Positions 6,692-13,737 of a stretch of 21,413 nucleotides of DNA are shown in pieces. How positions within the stretch are numbered: position 1 is the first letter of the stretch; the number at the start of each line of letters is the position of its first letter. The notes beneath the pieces are model-generated. The model saw only the letters and a program-made list of their open reading frames with translations. It was not told the DNA's origin and searched no databases. This DNA comes from CAYOVG01 sp964407285 (lineage in GTDB: Bacteria > Desulfobacterota > Syntrophobacteria > Syntrophobacterales > Syntrophobacteraceae): contig CAYOVG010000080.1 in the NCBI GenBank assembly GCA_964407285.1, forward strand, positions 1 through 21,413, written 5' to 3'. The position numbers and the translations under genes are program-made.

Positions 6692-9600
6692 CTATCTCAC
6701 GGCCTGCGGAGAGCCGAATGGGGGCGGCTGCAGGAGGATATCGTCCTCCACATCCGGCAGGGCCGCTTCAAACGTGGACATCCAGCGCTGCAGACACCGG
6801 TTGAGAATTTCTTCGCACCTGCGCGGGTCCAGGCGGTACTTCTCCGGAATGAAAAACAGGTCCACTGCGTGGATTCCGTTCCTCTCGACCAGAAAGGGAC
6901 ACGAGTTCAGATGCCGTTCGTCGATTCGCGCCAGGTAGTGGTTCAGCCGGCTGATGAACTGCCTGCATCCATGGATGGAGATCTTTCTCAATGTGCAGTC
7001 GTTTGCGAAGGACCTGGGTCCTTCGGTCGATCCCCCCGAAGAATCGATATCCGTGTGAACGTTGTAGCGTTCGAGGAATTCCAGCGGAGCTTCCAGGGAA
7101 ACACGCAGCGGGATGGATGGGCATCCCGGAGCGGATGCCGTTATTCCACGTAGGGCCGCCAGGACGCTCTCCCGGTTTGGTCTGATTACTCTGAGATCGA
7201 CCGGAGCGCCGGTTTGCGAGAGCTTCCGGTTTACGCTTTCTTCCGCTTCCTTCTCCACCAGTAGGGCAAGCGCATATTCTCCCTTCCGGATATGGGGAGT
7301 GAACAGCCGCATATCGAGTTCCGCGGGGTTCCTTACGTAAACGATGCGCAGACGCCGCACGGGGCCGGCCCCGCCGTTCACGAGCGAACCCGCCGCTTCT
7401 TCGGCATGCTCGCCGGACAGCCTTTCCAGCGCATCGAGTTCGCCGTCGTCGATAAAGGCGATGTCGGCGGCCTGAACGATGTCGTCCACGGCTATCACCT
7501 GGAGTATATGGCGCGTATAGTCGAAAGGCTCGTGAGGCTTTTTCCACTGCTCGTAGGTCAGGATCTGCAGTTCCTGCTTGAGGGCGTCGGGGAAGCGCTC
7601 GATCCCGCCGTTGCCGTGGAGGTTTTCGACCGGTATGATCATGGTCCGGCAGCCTGCGGCGTACGCCGTTTCGAGTTTGAGATCCAGAGCCCCGATGCCG
7701 GTTATTCTCCCTTGTGTGTCGATCTCGCCCGTCATCGCGACGTCCCTCCGGATCTTCCTGTCGAGGAGGAGCGAGGCCAGCGCCAGACCGATAGCTCCTC
7801 CGGCCGATGGTCCGTCCTTCTTCGTCGATCCGCCCATGAAATGGATATGAACCGGGTCGTCCATACGCTCCAGGTCTATTCCCAGTTCTCCGGCGCAATG
7901 AAAAATGCCCGTTGTGGCGACTTTACGGCTTTCGTCCATCACCCTTTCAATATTGCCCGTGGCGTGAACGATGCTCATCGAGCCCTTGCGACCGTTTCCG
8001 GAATCGCGTCCCATTCGCACCCTGGTGACCTGAATGGGTATGACGGAGCCCATTCCCGCTTCCACGTTGACCCCAAGAGCCATCATTTCCCCCACCCGGT
8101 CCTCATCGTTGATCTGCTTCGGACGGTCCTGGTCGCCGAGGTGTTCCTTTATGTCCTCCCATTGAATCGCGATGCTCCTTTTTGCCTTCTCGATGATTTC
8201 CTTGCGCTGGATGCGAAGAAAGAGTTTGCGCACGATCCTTTCAACCTCCCGCACGCCGGCCTCGAAGGTGTAGTTGCGGATCAGGTGGCGAAGCAGTTCC
8301 GATTCCCTGTCCACCTCGAAGAATATCGAATCCTCGCCGATGCGGTACTTTTCCCGTATGCGGTTGATCAGGTGCCCGCGCGTTATGGCGATTTTTTCCT
8401 CGACGCTGTAACGGTCCAGGTAGATGACCTCACAGCGGTTCACGACCGCGGGCGGCACGGTCTCGAGTGTATTTGCGGTCAGGACGAAATGGCAATTGGA
8501 CAGGTCGATGTCCACGGTGGTCTGGGTGTACTTGTCGTGGAACAGGTGGTTCTGTTCCGGGTCCAGGATCTCCAACAGGGTGGCGATGGCGAACTTCTCG
8601 GTCTTGTCGGCCTCATCCAGAATGAACATGCCGTTCATCACGCCCATTTTCATGAGTCCCTGGACGATGGCGCCGGGTTTGGACCCTTCGTACGTGAATC
8701 CGTACCCCTTGATATCCGCTTCATCCCGCATGCCGGCGAGCGAAACCTTGTGGTAGGGAATGCCCAGGTTCGTGGCGATGGAAATGGCGAAAGATGTCTT
8801 GCCGACTCCGGGAGGACCGACGAAAAGGAAAGCGCTTCCCGTATGGCGCCACGAAGCGGCGTTCTCCTGCTTAAATTCGCGGTAGCGCCAGATCAGGTTG
8901 GAAAAGAAGTCGCAGATGACGTCTTTGGGCTTTTGCAGACCGTAATGGGTCCGGTTGAGGCCTTCTTCGAACTCGGCCGTGGAGACGTCTATTTTGCTTA
9001 TCTTGCCCCACGGAATGGCCAGCAGGTTCTCGATGAGTTCATTGTACTTGGCCCCGCTTTGTCCCGCGGCGTTCGCCTTGTTCTTATCCATGATCTCGAT
9101 GACCTGCCGGGGAACCGCCGGGTCGCTTCGCGCCTCCTCGATGCGGTCCTTGAGGCTCTTGGGAGACTGGCGCGTATTTTGAGAAGGCGCCTGAGCGGCC
9201 TGGGAATCGCGGGCAGTCGGCTTCGCGGAAGGTTCGCGCAGGAATTCTTCGGGAAGCTCCTGCAAGCTCCTCATGAACAAGTCGAACAATCCCCTGTTGT
9301 CCTCCTCATCGTCCGCAACGCCTTCCGGAATATTGAGTTCCTGGAAAAGGACCGTAAGTCCCCACCTGTCCTTGAACGCATTGAAGACTCGAGCCCCCTC
9401 GTTTTCGTCCTTGCTCGTGAGCATCGTGAAAAGCTTGAGGAACGTCTGGAGAAAGGAGGACTTCTGCACGAGAGTATAGGAACTGCTCTGGCTTCTGCGA
9501 TAGCACTCACCAAGGACCCGTGTTTTGATATTCGTATCCAGCAGGGGAAATATCTGCGTGAGCATGGGCGCGGGAAGCTCGACAAGGGAGTCGACATGCC

Positions 9601-10210
9601 TGTGCACTATGCGCTTGATGATGCAGTCACAGGGATTGTTCTGTTCTTCGGAATCGAAGAGTTCGATGTAGAGGTCTCCTCGTATGCCGTTCATGTCGTC
9701 CTGCAGGGCGGAGCGCAGCATTTGATAGAATGTGGGGTCCGTGGCTCGCTTGTGCATGGCGTACTCCAGATCCGATGCTATGACGTCGCGTTCTTTACGT
9801 TCCGGATAGAGTATATGTTCGATCTGGTGCCTGAGAATAAACTCCGAGAAAGCGAGCATTCTTCGTTCCTGGTTGGCGCGCTCGACGATCCGGGGTTCGG
9901 TCCGGGTCGGTATGACGAACACCAGGTAATCGAAGATCCGCTCATGGATCTTTATTGTCCATTTGTGCTCGACGCGCGTGATGAGGCTGATGTTTCGGAT
10001 ACGATTGTCTTCGTCCTCGTTCCTTACAATGGTGATGTTTTCCTTGACGCGGGCGTAGTGGATCGGGTCGGTCCCCTTGTTGTTCCTGAAATAGGCCATG
10101 ATGGGACCGGCCACCATAGAGTAGAGTATGCGGAGGATGCCCGTTGTTCCCTCCTCTGTGGGTACGGGCAAACTGCTCAACTTTCTATGATCGAACTCCA
10201 TGGGTAGCAT
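6692..10210 (-). CDS. Large Lon-family (S16) ATP-dependent protease with atypical termini
   Basis: The product is 1172 aa against about 780-820 for LonA. A Pro/Gln/Ser-rich linker lies at about 327-351. YNELIENLLAIPWGK (389-402) and HYGLQKPKDVI (422-432) match the LonA region before the ATPase. AAA+ motifs: Walker A GPPGVGKT (465-472), pore segment DEADIKGYGFTYEG, Walker B LDEAD (Asp532, Glu533), sensor TANT and a following NRC arginine. The protease dyad is intact: Ser802 in DGPSAG and Lys845 in GALDLK, 43 residues apart as in E. coli Lon. Residues 1-326 do not resemble the usual Lon N-domain, and about 255 residues after the protease domain are unassigned. The start at 10210 has GGAGGAGG 7 bases upstream; the frame stays open to an ATG at 10423, which lacks a ribosome site and coincides with a predicted transcription start. 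Probably a cytoplasmic quality-control or regulatory protease; substrates are unknown. Confidence 0.9.
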   Translation of the reverse strand: MLPMEFDHRKLSSLPVPTEEGTTGILRILYSMVAGPIMAYFRNNKGTDPIHYARVKENITIVRNEDEDNRIRNISLITRVEHKWTIKIHERIFDYLVFVIPTRTEPRIVERANQERRMLAFSEFILRHQIEHILYPERKERDVIASDLEYAMHKRATDPTFYQMLRSALQDDMNGIRGDLYIELFDSEEQNNPCDCIIKRIVHRHVDSLVELPAPMLTQIFPLLDTNIKTRVLGECYRRSQSSSYTLVQKSSFLQTFLKLFTMLTSKDENEGARVFNAFKDRWGLTVLFQELNIPEGVADDEEDNRGLFDLFMRSLQELPEEFLREPSAKPTARDSQAAQAPSQNTRQSPKSLKDRIEEARSDPAVPRQVIEIMDKNKANAAGQSGAKYNELIENLLAIPWGKISKIDVSTAEFEEGLNRTHYGLQKPKDVICDFFSNLIWRYREFKQENAASWRHTGSAFLFVGPPGVGKTSFAISIATNLGIPYHKVSLAGMRDEADIKGYGFTYEGSKPGAIVQGLMKMGVMNGMFILDEADKTEKFAIATLLEILDPEQNHLFHDKYTQTTVDIDLSNCHFVLTANTLETVPPAVVNRCEVIYLDRYSVEEKIAITRGHLINRIREKYRIGEDSIFFEVDRESELLRHLIRNYTFEAGVREVERIVRKLFLRIQRKEIIEKAKRSIAIQWEDIKEHLGDQDRPKQINDEDRVGEMMALGVNVEAGMGSVIPIQVTRVRMGRDSGNGRKGSMSIVHATGNIERVMDESRKVATTGIFHCAGELGIDLERMDDPVHIHFMGGSTKKDGPSAGGAIGLALASLLLDRKIRRDVAMTGEIDTQGRITGIGALDLKLETAYAAGCRTMIIPVENLHGNGGIERFPDALKQELQILTYEQWKKPHEPFDYTRHILQVIAVDDIVQAADIAFIDDGELDALERLSGEHAEEAAGSLVNGGAGPVRRLRIVYVRNPAELDMRLFTPHIRKGEYALALLVEKEAEESVNRKLSQTGAPVDLRVIRPNRESVLAALRGITASAPGCPSIPLRVSLEAPLEFLERYNVHTDIDSSGGSTEGPRSFANDCTLRKISIHGCRQFISRLNHYLARIDERHLNSCPFLVERNGIHAVDLFFIPEKYRLDPRRCEEILNRCLQRWMSTFEAALPDVEDDILLQPPPFGSPQAVR

Positions 10211-10260
10211 AACGGAACCTCCTCCGGTATTGATCGTTAGCCCGCTTCTACTACAAATGT

Positions 10261-10381
10261 CCGGCAGGGTATTCATGCCGGACGCAATACGGTTGACGGC
10301 CGGGATAAACCTGCTCCCGTCCTGTTCGACCGCTTTCGGTAGCACCTGCTTTTGTTTGTCAGGGTTTTTCCCTCCAGGGAA
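10261..10381 (-). promoter_or_regulatory. Dyads in the leader of the lon-like gene
   Basis: Within the predicted 213-base leader there are two perfect dyads: CCGGCA-N9-TGCCGG (10261-10281) and TTCCCT-CC-AGGGAA (10368-10381). If translation instead started at 10423 these would be coding. Either could be an operator or an RNA hairpin; no known heat-shock element (CIRCE) is present. Confidence 0.3.
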
Positions 10382-10429
10382 GCTACCCGCCGCGGACTCC
10401 TGCCGGGGACTCGACGCGGGCATACTTAA

Positions 10430-10458
10430 ACTCTAGAAATAGCTGCATACGTTGTCGA
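10430..10458 (-). promoter_or_regulatory. Candidate sigma-70 promoter for the lon-like gene
   Basis: On the minus strand, TCGACA (10453-10458), a 17-base spacer and TAGAGT (10430-10435) match the consensus at five and four of six bases. The start site would fall near 10423, leaving a 213-base leader before the preferred ATG at 10210. Confidence 0.4.
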
Positions 10459-10578
10459 TGGGGGAGGGGGTGTAGATTCTTTATGGGGTTTTGTGAGTGG
10501 AATGTACGGAGGGCTCCCGCGGTTCATCCGGTGTTCCGGGGGAAAGGCAGTAGATGTCGGGCGTTCAATGATCGTTGC

Positions 10579-10616
10579 GAGGGTCCAGTCCCGGTTTTCG
10601 GCCGGCGAGGACCCTC
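10579..10616. repeat. 8-bp inverted repeat in the gap between the four-Cys gene and lon
   Basis: GAGGGTCC (10579-10586) and GGACCCTC (10609-10616) are perfect inverse complements around a 22-base loop that contains a further CCGG pairing. No T-tract follows on either strand. The rest of 10440-10714 has no recognisable gene. It may be a factor-assisted terminator or a transcript-processing site for the gene ending at 10715. Confidence 0.4.
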
Positions 10617-10714
10617 AGGGGAAAGGGGTGGTTCTCATCCGGTAGAAGTTTCCATGCGTTACGTGCTCTTCAGATGCGGTTTCCTCAACGCGCCCGTGGG
10701 AAGTTCGGCATCGC

Positions 10715-11098
10715 TCATGCTACCATTCGGACTTGCAGTGCGGGCTGTATCGATTCCGGGAGTTCCTCCTCGGGCACGAACTGGAGCCGCGACCAAAAGT
10801 ACTTGTGCTCAAAAAGGACGACGAACCTCCTTTCGGTCTCCAGTTTCAGGATGTAGTACACGGTTCTCTCTTCGTCTCCGTACTCCTCCATGCCGAGTTC
10901 GATGAGTTCGCCTCGCCTGGGAACCAACTCCCGTATGGATTCGCACGGCGTCGTACACTGGTGAAGGATTTCACATTCAGCGCAGTTGCCGAACACTTTC
11001 ACCACGCGCGTTTCGAAGAGATCCGGGTCCGGATTGGACAATTCCCAACCCCGGATTCCCGCGCCGACCGGGTCCCTGCTACCTGTCTTCGTCTTCAT
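10715..11098 (-). CDS. Hypothetical protein with a four-cysteine cluster
   Basis: The product is 127 aa and the family is not recognised. It is soluble with no signal peptide. Near the middle is FGNCAECEILHQCTTPCES, giving Cys39, Cys42, Cys48 and Cys52 in a CX2CX5CX3C arrangement that could hold a metal or iron-sulfur cluster. The C-terminal half has a strand-rich appearance (ERTVYYILKLETERRFVVLFEHKYFWSRLQFV). The start is well supported: AAGGAGG ends 6 bases before the ATG. The gene lies between hsp20 and the lon-like protease on the same strand, suggesting a proteostasis or stress role. It may be co-transcribed with hsp20 (255-base gap). Metal binding is inference from spacing only. Confidence 0.75.
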   Translation of the reverse strand: MKTKTGSRDPVGAGIRGWELSNPDPDLFETRVVKVFGNCAECEILHQCTTPCESIRELVPRRGELIELGMEEYGDEERTVYYILKLETERRFVVLFEHKYFWSRLQFVPEEELPESIQPALQVRMVA

Positions 11099-11313
11099 TT
11101 CAGCCTCCTTTCCATCCTTCGGTCCCGGACTGAAGGATGAGAATTACAGGCTCTGCACCGGGTGCTGCACTCTTCGCTTCCGCGTCGGCTTTTCAGAACT
11201 TCACCGGCTCTTACATGTGGAGCGGCTTCCTTTCCCGCTCGCTCGTTCGACTCCGCAACGCCGGTCCCGAATCCGGCAAACATAGCCTGGTACGATTCCA
11301 TCCGGCTCATCAT
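11095..11313 (-). CDS. Possible small ORF overlapping the four-Cys gene (ATGA)
   Basis: A 72-codon frame fills most of the gap between hsp20 and the four-Cys gene. Its stop overlaps the next start as ATGA, an arrangement typical of translational coupling. It begins MMSRMESYQAMFAGFGTGVAESNERAG, somewhat phasin-like in feel but too short to assign. It has no good ribosome site (CCTCCCGGGAACCC precedes it), and its last part encodes a hairpin and the downstream Shine-Dalgarno. It may be non-coding spacer or the worn remnant of a gene. Confidence 0.25.
   Translation of the reverse strand: MMSRMESYQAMFAGFGTGVAESNERAGKEAAPHVRAGEVLKSRRGSEECSTRCRACNSHPSVRDRRMERRLK
11113..11139 (-). repeat. Hairpin directly before the ribosome site of the four-Cys gene
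   Basis: CATCCTTC (11113-11120) and GAAGGATG (11132-11139) form a perfect 8-bp stem with an 11-base loop, immediately upstream of AAGGAGG on the minus strand. No T-tract follows, so it is more likely a processing or translation element in an hsp20 read-through transcript than a terminator. Confidence 0.45.
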
Positions 11314-11353
11314 GGGTTCCCGGGAGGGGTGGTCAACTCCACGTTTGTTTACA

Positions 11354-11800
11354 TCACTGCTTGATATCGATCTTGACCGCTTTCGCCTTCGCCTCTTCCT
11401 GTTTGGGCAGCGTGACCGTCAGGAGTCCCTTCTCGAACGCGGCCTCTATCCGGTCCGTCTTGACCGCGACGGGAAGGCGGAATGAACGCTCGAAAAGGCC
11501 GTAGTACCTCTCGGAATAATGGTACTTTTCCTCCTCTTTCTTCTCTTCCGTTTTCTTTTCCCCCTTGATGGTCAAAACGTCCCCGGTAATGCTCACATCG
11601 ATATCCCCGGCTTCCAAACCGGGCAACTCGGCTTTCACGACGATCCGGTCGTCGTTTTCCATGACATCGACGGAAGGCGCCCAGCCTTCGCGAGTCGAAC
11701 CGATCAGCGGCATGTCGCCGAAAAACTTCTTGAACAGGTTATCCATCTCCTTGCGAAACGAACTGAGTTCACCGAACGGCTTCCAAGTTACGAGATCCAT
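11354..11800 (-). CDS. Small heat-shock protein, Hsp20/alpha-crystallin family
   Basis: The product is 148 aa, a normal length. These ATP-independent chaperones form cytoplasmic oligomers that hold unfolding proteins. The N-terminal arm (residues 1-40) begins MDLVTWKPFGELSSFRKEMDNLF. The alpha-crystallin domain covers about 41-140, with APSVDVMENDDRIVVKAELPG, DVLTIKGEKK, YGLFERSFRLP and the signature FEKGLLTVTLPK. The tail ends VKIDIKQ, whose I-x-I tripeptide is the usual oligomer contact. AAGGAGG lies upstream of the ATG. A sigma-54 type promoter at 11912-11927 gives a leader of about 100 bases. The four-Cys gene and the lon-like protease follow on the same strand, consistent with a protein quality-control group. 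Confidence 0.95.
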   Translation of the reverse strand: MDLVTWKPFGELSSFRKEMDNLFKKFFGDMPLIGSTREGWAPSVDVMENDDRIVVKAELPGLEAGDIDVSITGDVLTIKGEKKTEEKKEEEKYHYSERYYGLFERSFRLPVAVKTDRIEAAFEKGLLTVTLPKQEEAKAKAVKIDIKQ

Positions 11801-11911
11801 AAACGCCCTCCTTTTCTCCTGATTTTTTCCTCCCGGGAGTTACGCCGGTTTTAGCTCTCAACCTCCCCGGCGTGCGACCGGCGCCCTTGCTTTTTCTTAT
11901 TTTAATCATTA

Positions 11912-11927
11912 TGCAAGCAAAAGGCCA
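11912..11927 (-). promoter_or_regulatory. Sigma-54 (-24/-12) promoter of hsp20
   Basis: The minus-strand sequence TGGCCTTTTGCTTGCA keeps TGGC and TTGCA with exact 12-base GG-to-GC spacing. The start site would be near 11901. The neighbourhood is AT-rich, with TAATGATT overlapping, so a sigma-70 or sigma-32 promoter cannot be excluded. Confidence 0.6.
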
Positions 11928-11940
11928 CTATGTGTATAGG

Positions 11941-12614
11941 TAATAGATGGAAATCGATACTAAATAACTCATCTGCTGGGGCCGACCGAACTGTCGTGTC
12001 CCCGCGCCCGGGCGGTGATTCACCGTTGGATAGCGGATTGAAAGGAATTGCCGGGATGCCCCGAATGGTTGACGAAAGGGAGGCTTTTGCAGGAGTGTCG
12101 CCTGTAAGGCGACAGGTGACACTTTTATGCGACACTGAGTTAAGTGCTTGTAATAGTTTAATTATTGTTTGTTACTGTATGGATATGGTTACCCACCTGT
12201 CACATCCCAGGTGACACATACGGGTGGATTAAGAGGGGGTTCCCGTGATACGGAGCAAAAGTTGGGCCAGGCCTCAAATTTCAAGCATTGCTGCCCGATG
12301 ACCGGATTTGCCGGGCAGGGCTGGAAAGAGCGAAGGGCCGCCTGCCGTTCCGGTAGCGGTAACGCTTTGCGCGGTTACGGCTGCCGGCCGCGACCGGACT
12401 GTCGGAATGCAGGACGTCGCGGCTGAAAGCCCTACCGCGCAAAACGCTCCAATCGTGATTCCCGGCAGTGGCTTCGTTATTAATCTCAAACAACTAACTT
12501 GAAGCCGATGGGACGATACTCCGTCCTACTGCTGGTCCATGAGACTCCTAACGTGAACGCCCGAGCGCGGAGGCCCGGAAAACGGACCTGCAGCGCCCGG
12601 TTGCCGTACAGGCA
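11941..12614. other. 674-bp intergenic region without a credible gene
   Basis: The region lies between the hsp20 promoter and the end of the CBS/ACT gene. Short open frames lack ribosome sites and recognisable products. It contains the TGTCRC-type palindromes (12095-12216), a CTGCCCG/CGGGCAG stem (12291-12318), a GCGGTTACGGCT hairpin resembling one at 17153 (12371-12391), and a small GGACG/CGTCC hairpin (12511-12526). A GU-containing 8-bp stem near the CBS/ACT stop codon has no T-tract. Confidence 0.5.
12095..12216. promoter_or_regulatory. Two TGTCRC-N7-GYGACA palindromes: candidate activator sites
   Basis: Site one is TGTCGCC-TGTAA-GGCGACA (12096-12114). Site two is TGTCAC-N7-GTGACA (12198-12216). 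Both are 19 bp with the same arm spacing, and their centres are 102 bp apart. Extra half-sites GTGACAC (12116-12122) and GCGACAC (12129-12135) follow site one. They lie about 195-315 bases upstream of the predicted sigma-54 start of hsp20, where enhancer-binding proteins act. That assignment is inference. Confidence 0.5.
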
Positions 12615-13304
12615 TCAGGCCAGGTCCCGAAACACCACTCGCCTGTTCTCACGATGATCCACCATCGAGAGCATGTCGGATTGTTCCTTCAGTTCTCTCT
12701 CCAGGACAGGAAGCTTTTCGCGGTCGAGGTCGTACGCCCTGATGTAGACGATTCTATATCCGGGCGGGGCGTACTCGTAGCACCCCAGGATGGACGCGAT
12801 GCGTCCGCCGTGGCCTCGGATGATATCCGTGAGCTTCATGATGGAGCCGGGCTGATCCGCTACCTGAAAGCCGAAAAGCACTCCCCGTTTGCCCAGTCCC
12901 GTCACGGAAATGAGTACATTGAACAGATCGTCCCTCGTGATGATGCCCACCAGTCGGCCGCCGTCGTCCATTACCGGCGCGCCGGAGATCTTCTTCTCCT
13001 TGAGAACTTCGGCCGTCTCCTCGACGGTGAAATCCGGGGGGACCGTGACCGGGTCCTTGCTCATGATTTCCTTGACCTTTATCTTCGAGATAAGGTAGAG
13101 GGCCTCATGCATGTCGAGCAATGTGGCGTCCGACGCCGATGCCCTCTTCATGTCCGTATCCGATACCACTCCCACCAGCTTCCCCTTGCTCACCACCGGA
13201 AGCATTCGCACCTTATGTTCCTTCATGACGCTCAATGCATGCTGCATGGAGTCATCCGGATCGATGATCACGACGTTCTTACTCATCCAGTCCTTGACAA
13301 ACAT
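12615..13304 (-). CDS. CBS-domain pair plus ACT domain regulatory protein
   Basis: The product is 229 aa. Two CBS motifs fill residues about 1-130: VKDWMSKNVVIIDPDDSMQHAL, GVVSDTDMKRA, then VKEIMSKDPVTVPPDFTVEETAE and LVGIITRDDLFNVL. A glycine-rich ACT domain follows from about residue 140 (VLFGFQVADQPGSIMKLTDIIRGHGGRIASI), as in the AcuB-like family. CBS pairs bind adenine nucleotides or derivatives and ACT domains bind amino acids or other small ligands, so this is probably a cytoplasmic sensor; the partner is unknown. The ATG at 13304 has AAGGAGG 6 bases upstream; a GTG one codon earlier is too close to it. It diverges from the liv cluster, which hints at a link to amino-acid supply, but that is only context. 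A sigma-54-like promoter lies at 13376-13391. Confidence 0.9.
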   Translation of the reverse strand: MFVKDWMSKNVVIIDPDDSMQHALSVMKEHKVRMLPVVSKGKLVGVVSDTDMKRASASDATLLDMHEALYLISKIKVKEIMSKDPVTVPPDFTVEETAEVLKEKKISGAPVMDDGGRLVGIITRDDLFNVLISVTGLGKRGVLFGFQVADQPGSIMKLTDIIRGHGGRIASILGCYEYAPPGYRIVYIRAYDLDREKLPVLERELKEQSDMLSMVDHRENRRVVFRDLA

Positions 13305-13375
13305 CACTCTCCTCCTTCAGAGATTCCAATCCACTCCAGCGGCCGGACTTCGGAGTTCAGTAAAGGGATCGATCA

Positions 13376-13391
13376 AGCTAAAAGCATACCA
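13376..13391 (-). promoter_or_regulatory. Sigma-54-like promoter of the CBS/ACT gene
   Basis: The minus strand reads TGGTATGCTTTTAGCT. The GG and GC are at the exact -24/-12 spacing, but C4, C6 and T13 of the consensus differ. The start site would be near 13365, giving a 61-base leader. Confidence 0.4.
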
Positions 13392-13410
13392 TTTCGAACA
13401 CGATTATCGG

Positions 13411-13450
13411 GTGGCGGTTTTCCGCCACTAGTGGCCAATATCCACCACTA
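13411..13450. promoter_or_regulatory. Overlapping GTGG palindromes between CBS/ACT and livK
   Basis: GTGGCGG-TTTT-CCGCCAC (13411-13428), CCACTAGTGG (13425-13434) and TAGTGG-N10-CCACTA (13429-13450) form a chain of overlapping perfect dyads. They start about 20 bases upstream of the sigma-54-like element of the CBS/ACT gene. They look like a multi-dimer regulator site; the regulator is unknown. Another dyad, GGCGAA-TT-TTCGCC, is at 13524-13537. Confidence 0.5.
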
Positions 13451-13677
13451 CCTATAACGCCTCTTCTGGAGCGCGGTTCCATCCGGGCAGTCACGCGACG
13501 GTGCGGTTCGCCGGCGGAAAGAAGGCGAATTTTCGCCACTTTGCGGGCGGCATGGCGGCTACCGCGCGCTCACCATTCTCCTTTTCCCGCCGCCCGGTTC
13601 CGGGCAAACGCACGATGCGCGCTTTTCCGCGGGGGCCCGCTCGAACCAAACCTCAGCATTGCTCAGAAGGCAATAAT

Positions 13678-13721
13678 AATGCCGCGCGCCGCATGCCCGC
13701 GAGCGAAGCGCCGGCATTTTT
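13678..13721 (+). terminator. Terminator-like hairpin upstream of livK
   Basis: AATGCCG (13678-13684) pairs with CGGCATT (13712-13718), extended inside by CGC/GCG across a bulge, and is followed by further T residues. A small ATTGC/GCAAT hairpin precedes it. No plus-strand gene ends here, so it would be an attenuator in a long livK leader or the end of an unannotated small RNA. It also abuts the candidate promoter at 13722. Confidence 0.35.
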
Positions 13722-13737
13722 CGGCATCTTTCTTGCT
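13722..13737 (+). promoter_or_regulatory. Sigma-54-like promoter candidate for livK
   Basis: CGGCATCTTTCTTGCT has correctly spaced GG and GC and a perfect TTGCT; it departs from consensus at T1 and R7. The predicted start, near 13748, leaves a leader of about 180 bases that holds a GCTCCG/CGGAGC hairpin (13838-13855). Confidence 0.35.

Noticed and set aside
7292..10207. 971-codon open frame on the plus strand
   Set aside because: It is the antisense shadow of the Lon-like gene, has no ribosome site or recognisable domain, and the minus-strand frame carries all Lon motifs.
11801..11901. ROSE or fourU RNA thermometer, or CIRCE element, before hsp20
   Set aside because: No UUUU or UYGCU segment pairs with the Shine-Dalgarno and no TTAGCACTC dyad is present.
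12095..12216. Short CRISPR-like array suggested by repeated GTGACAC/GCGACAC
   Set aside because: The units are 7-bp half-sites arranged as palindromes, with no uniform repeats or spacers and no cas genes.
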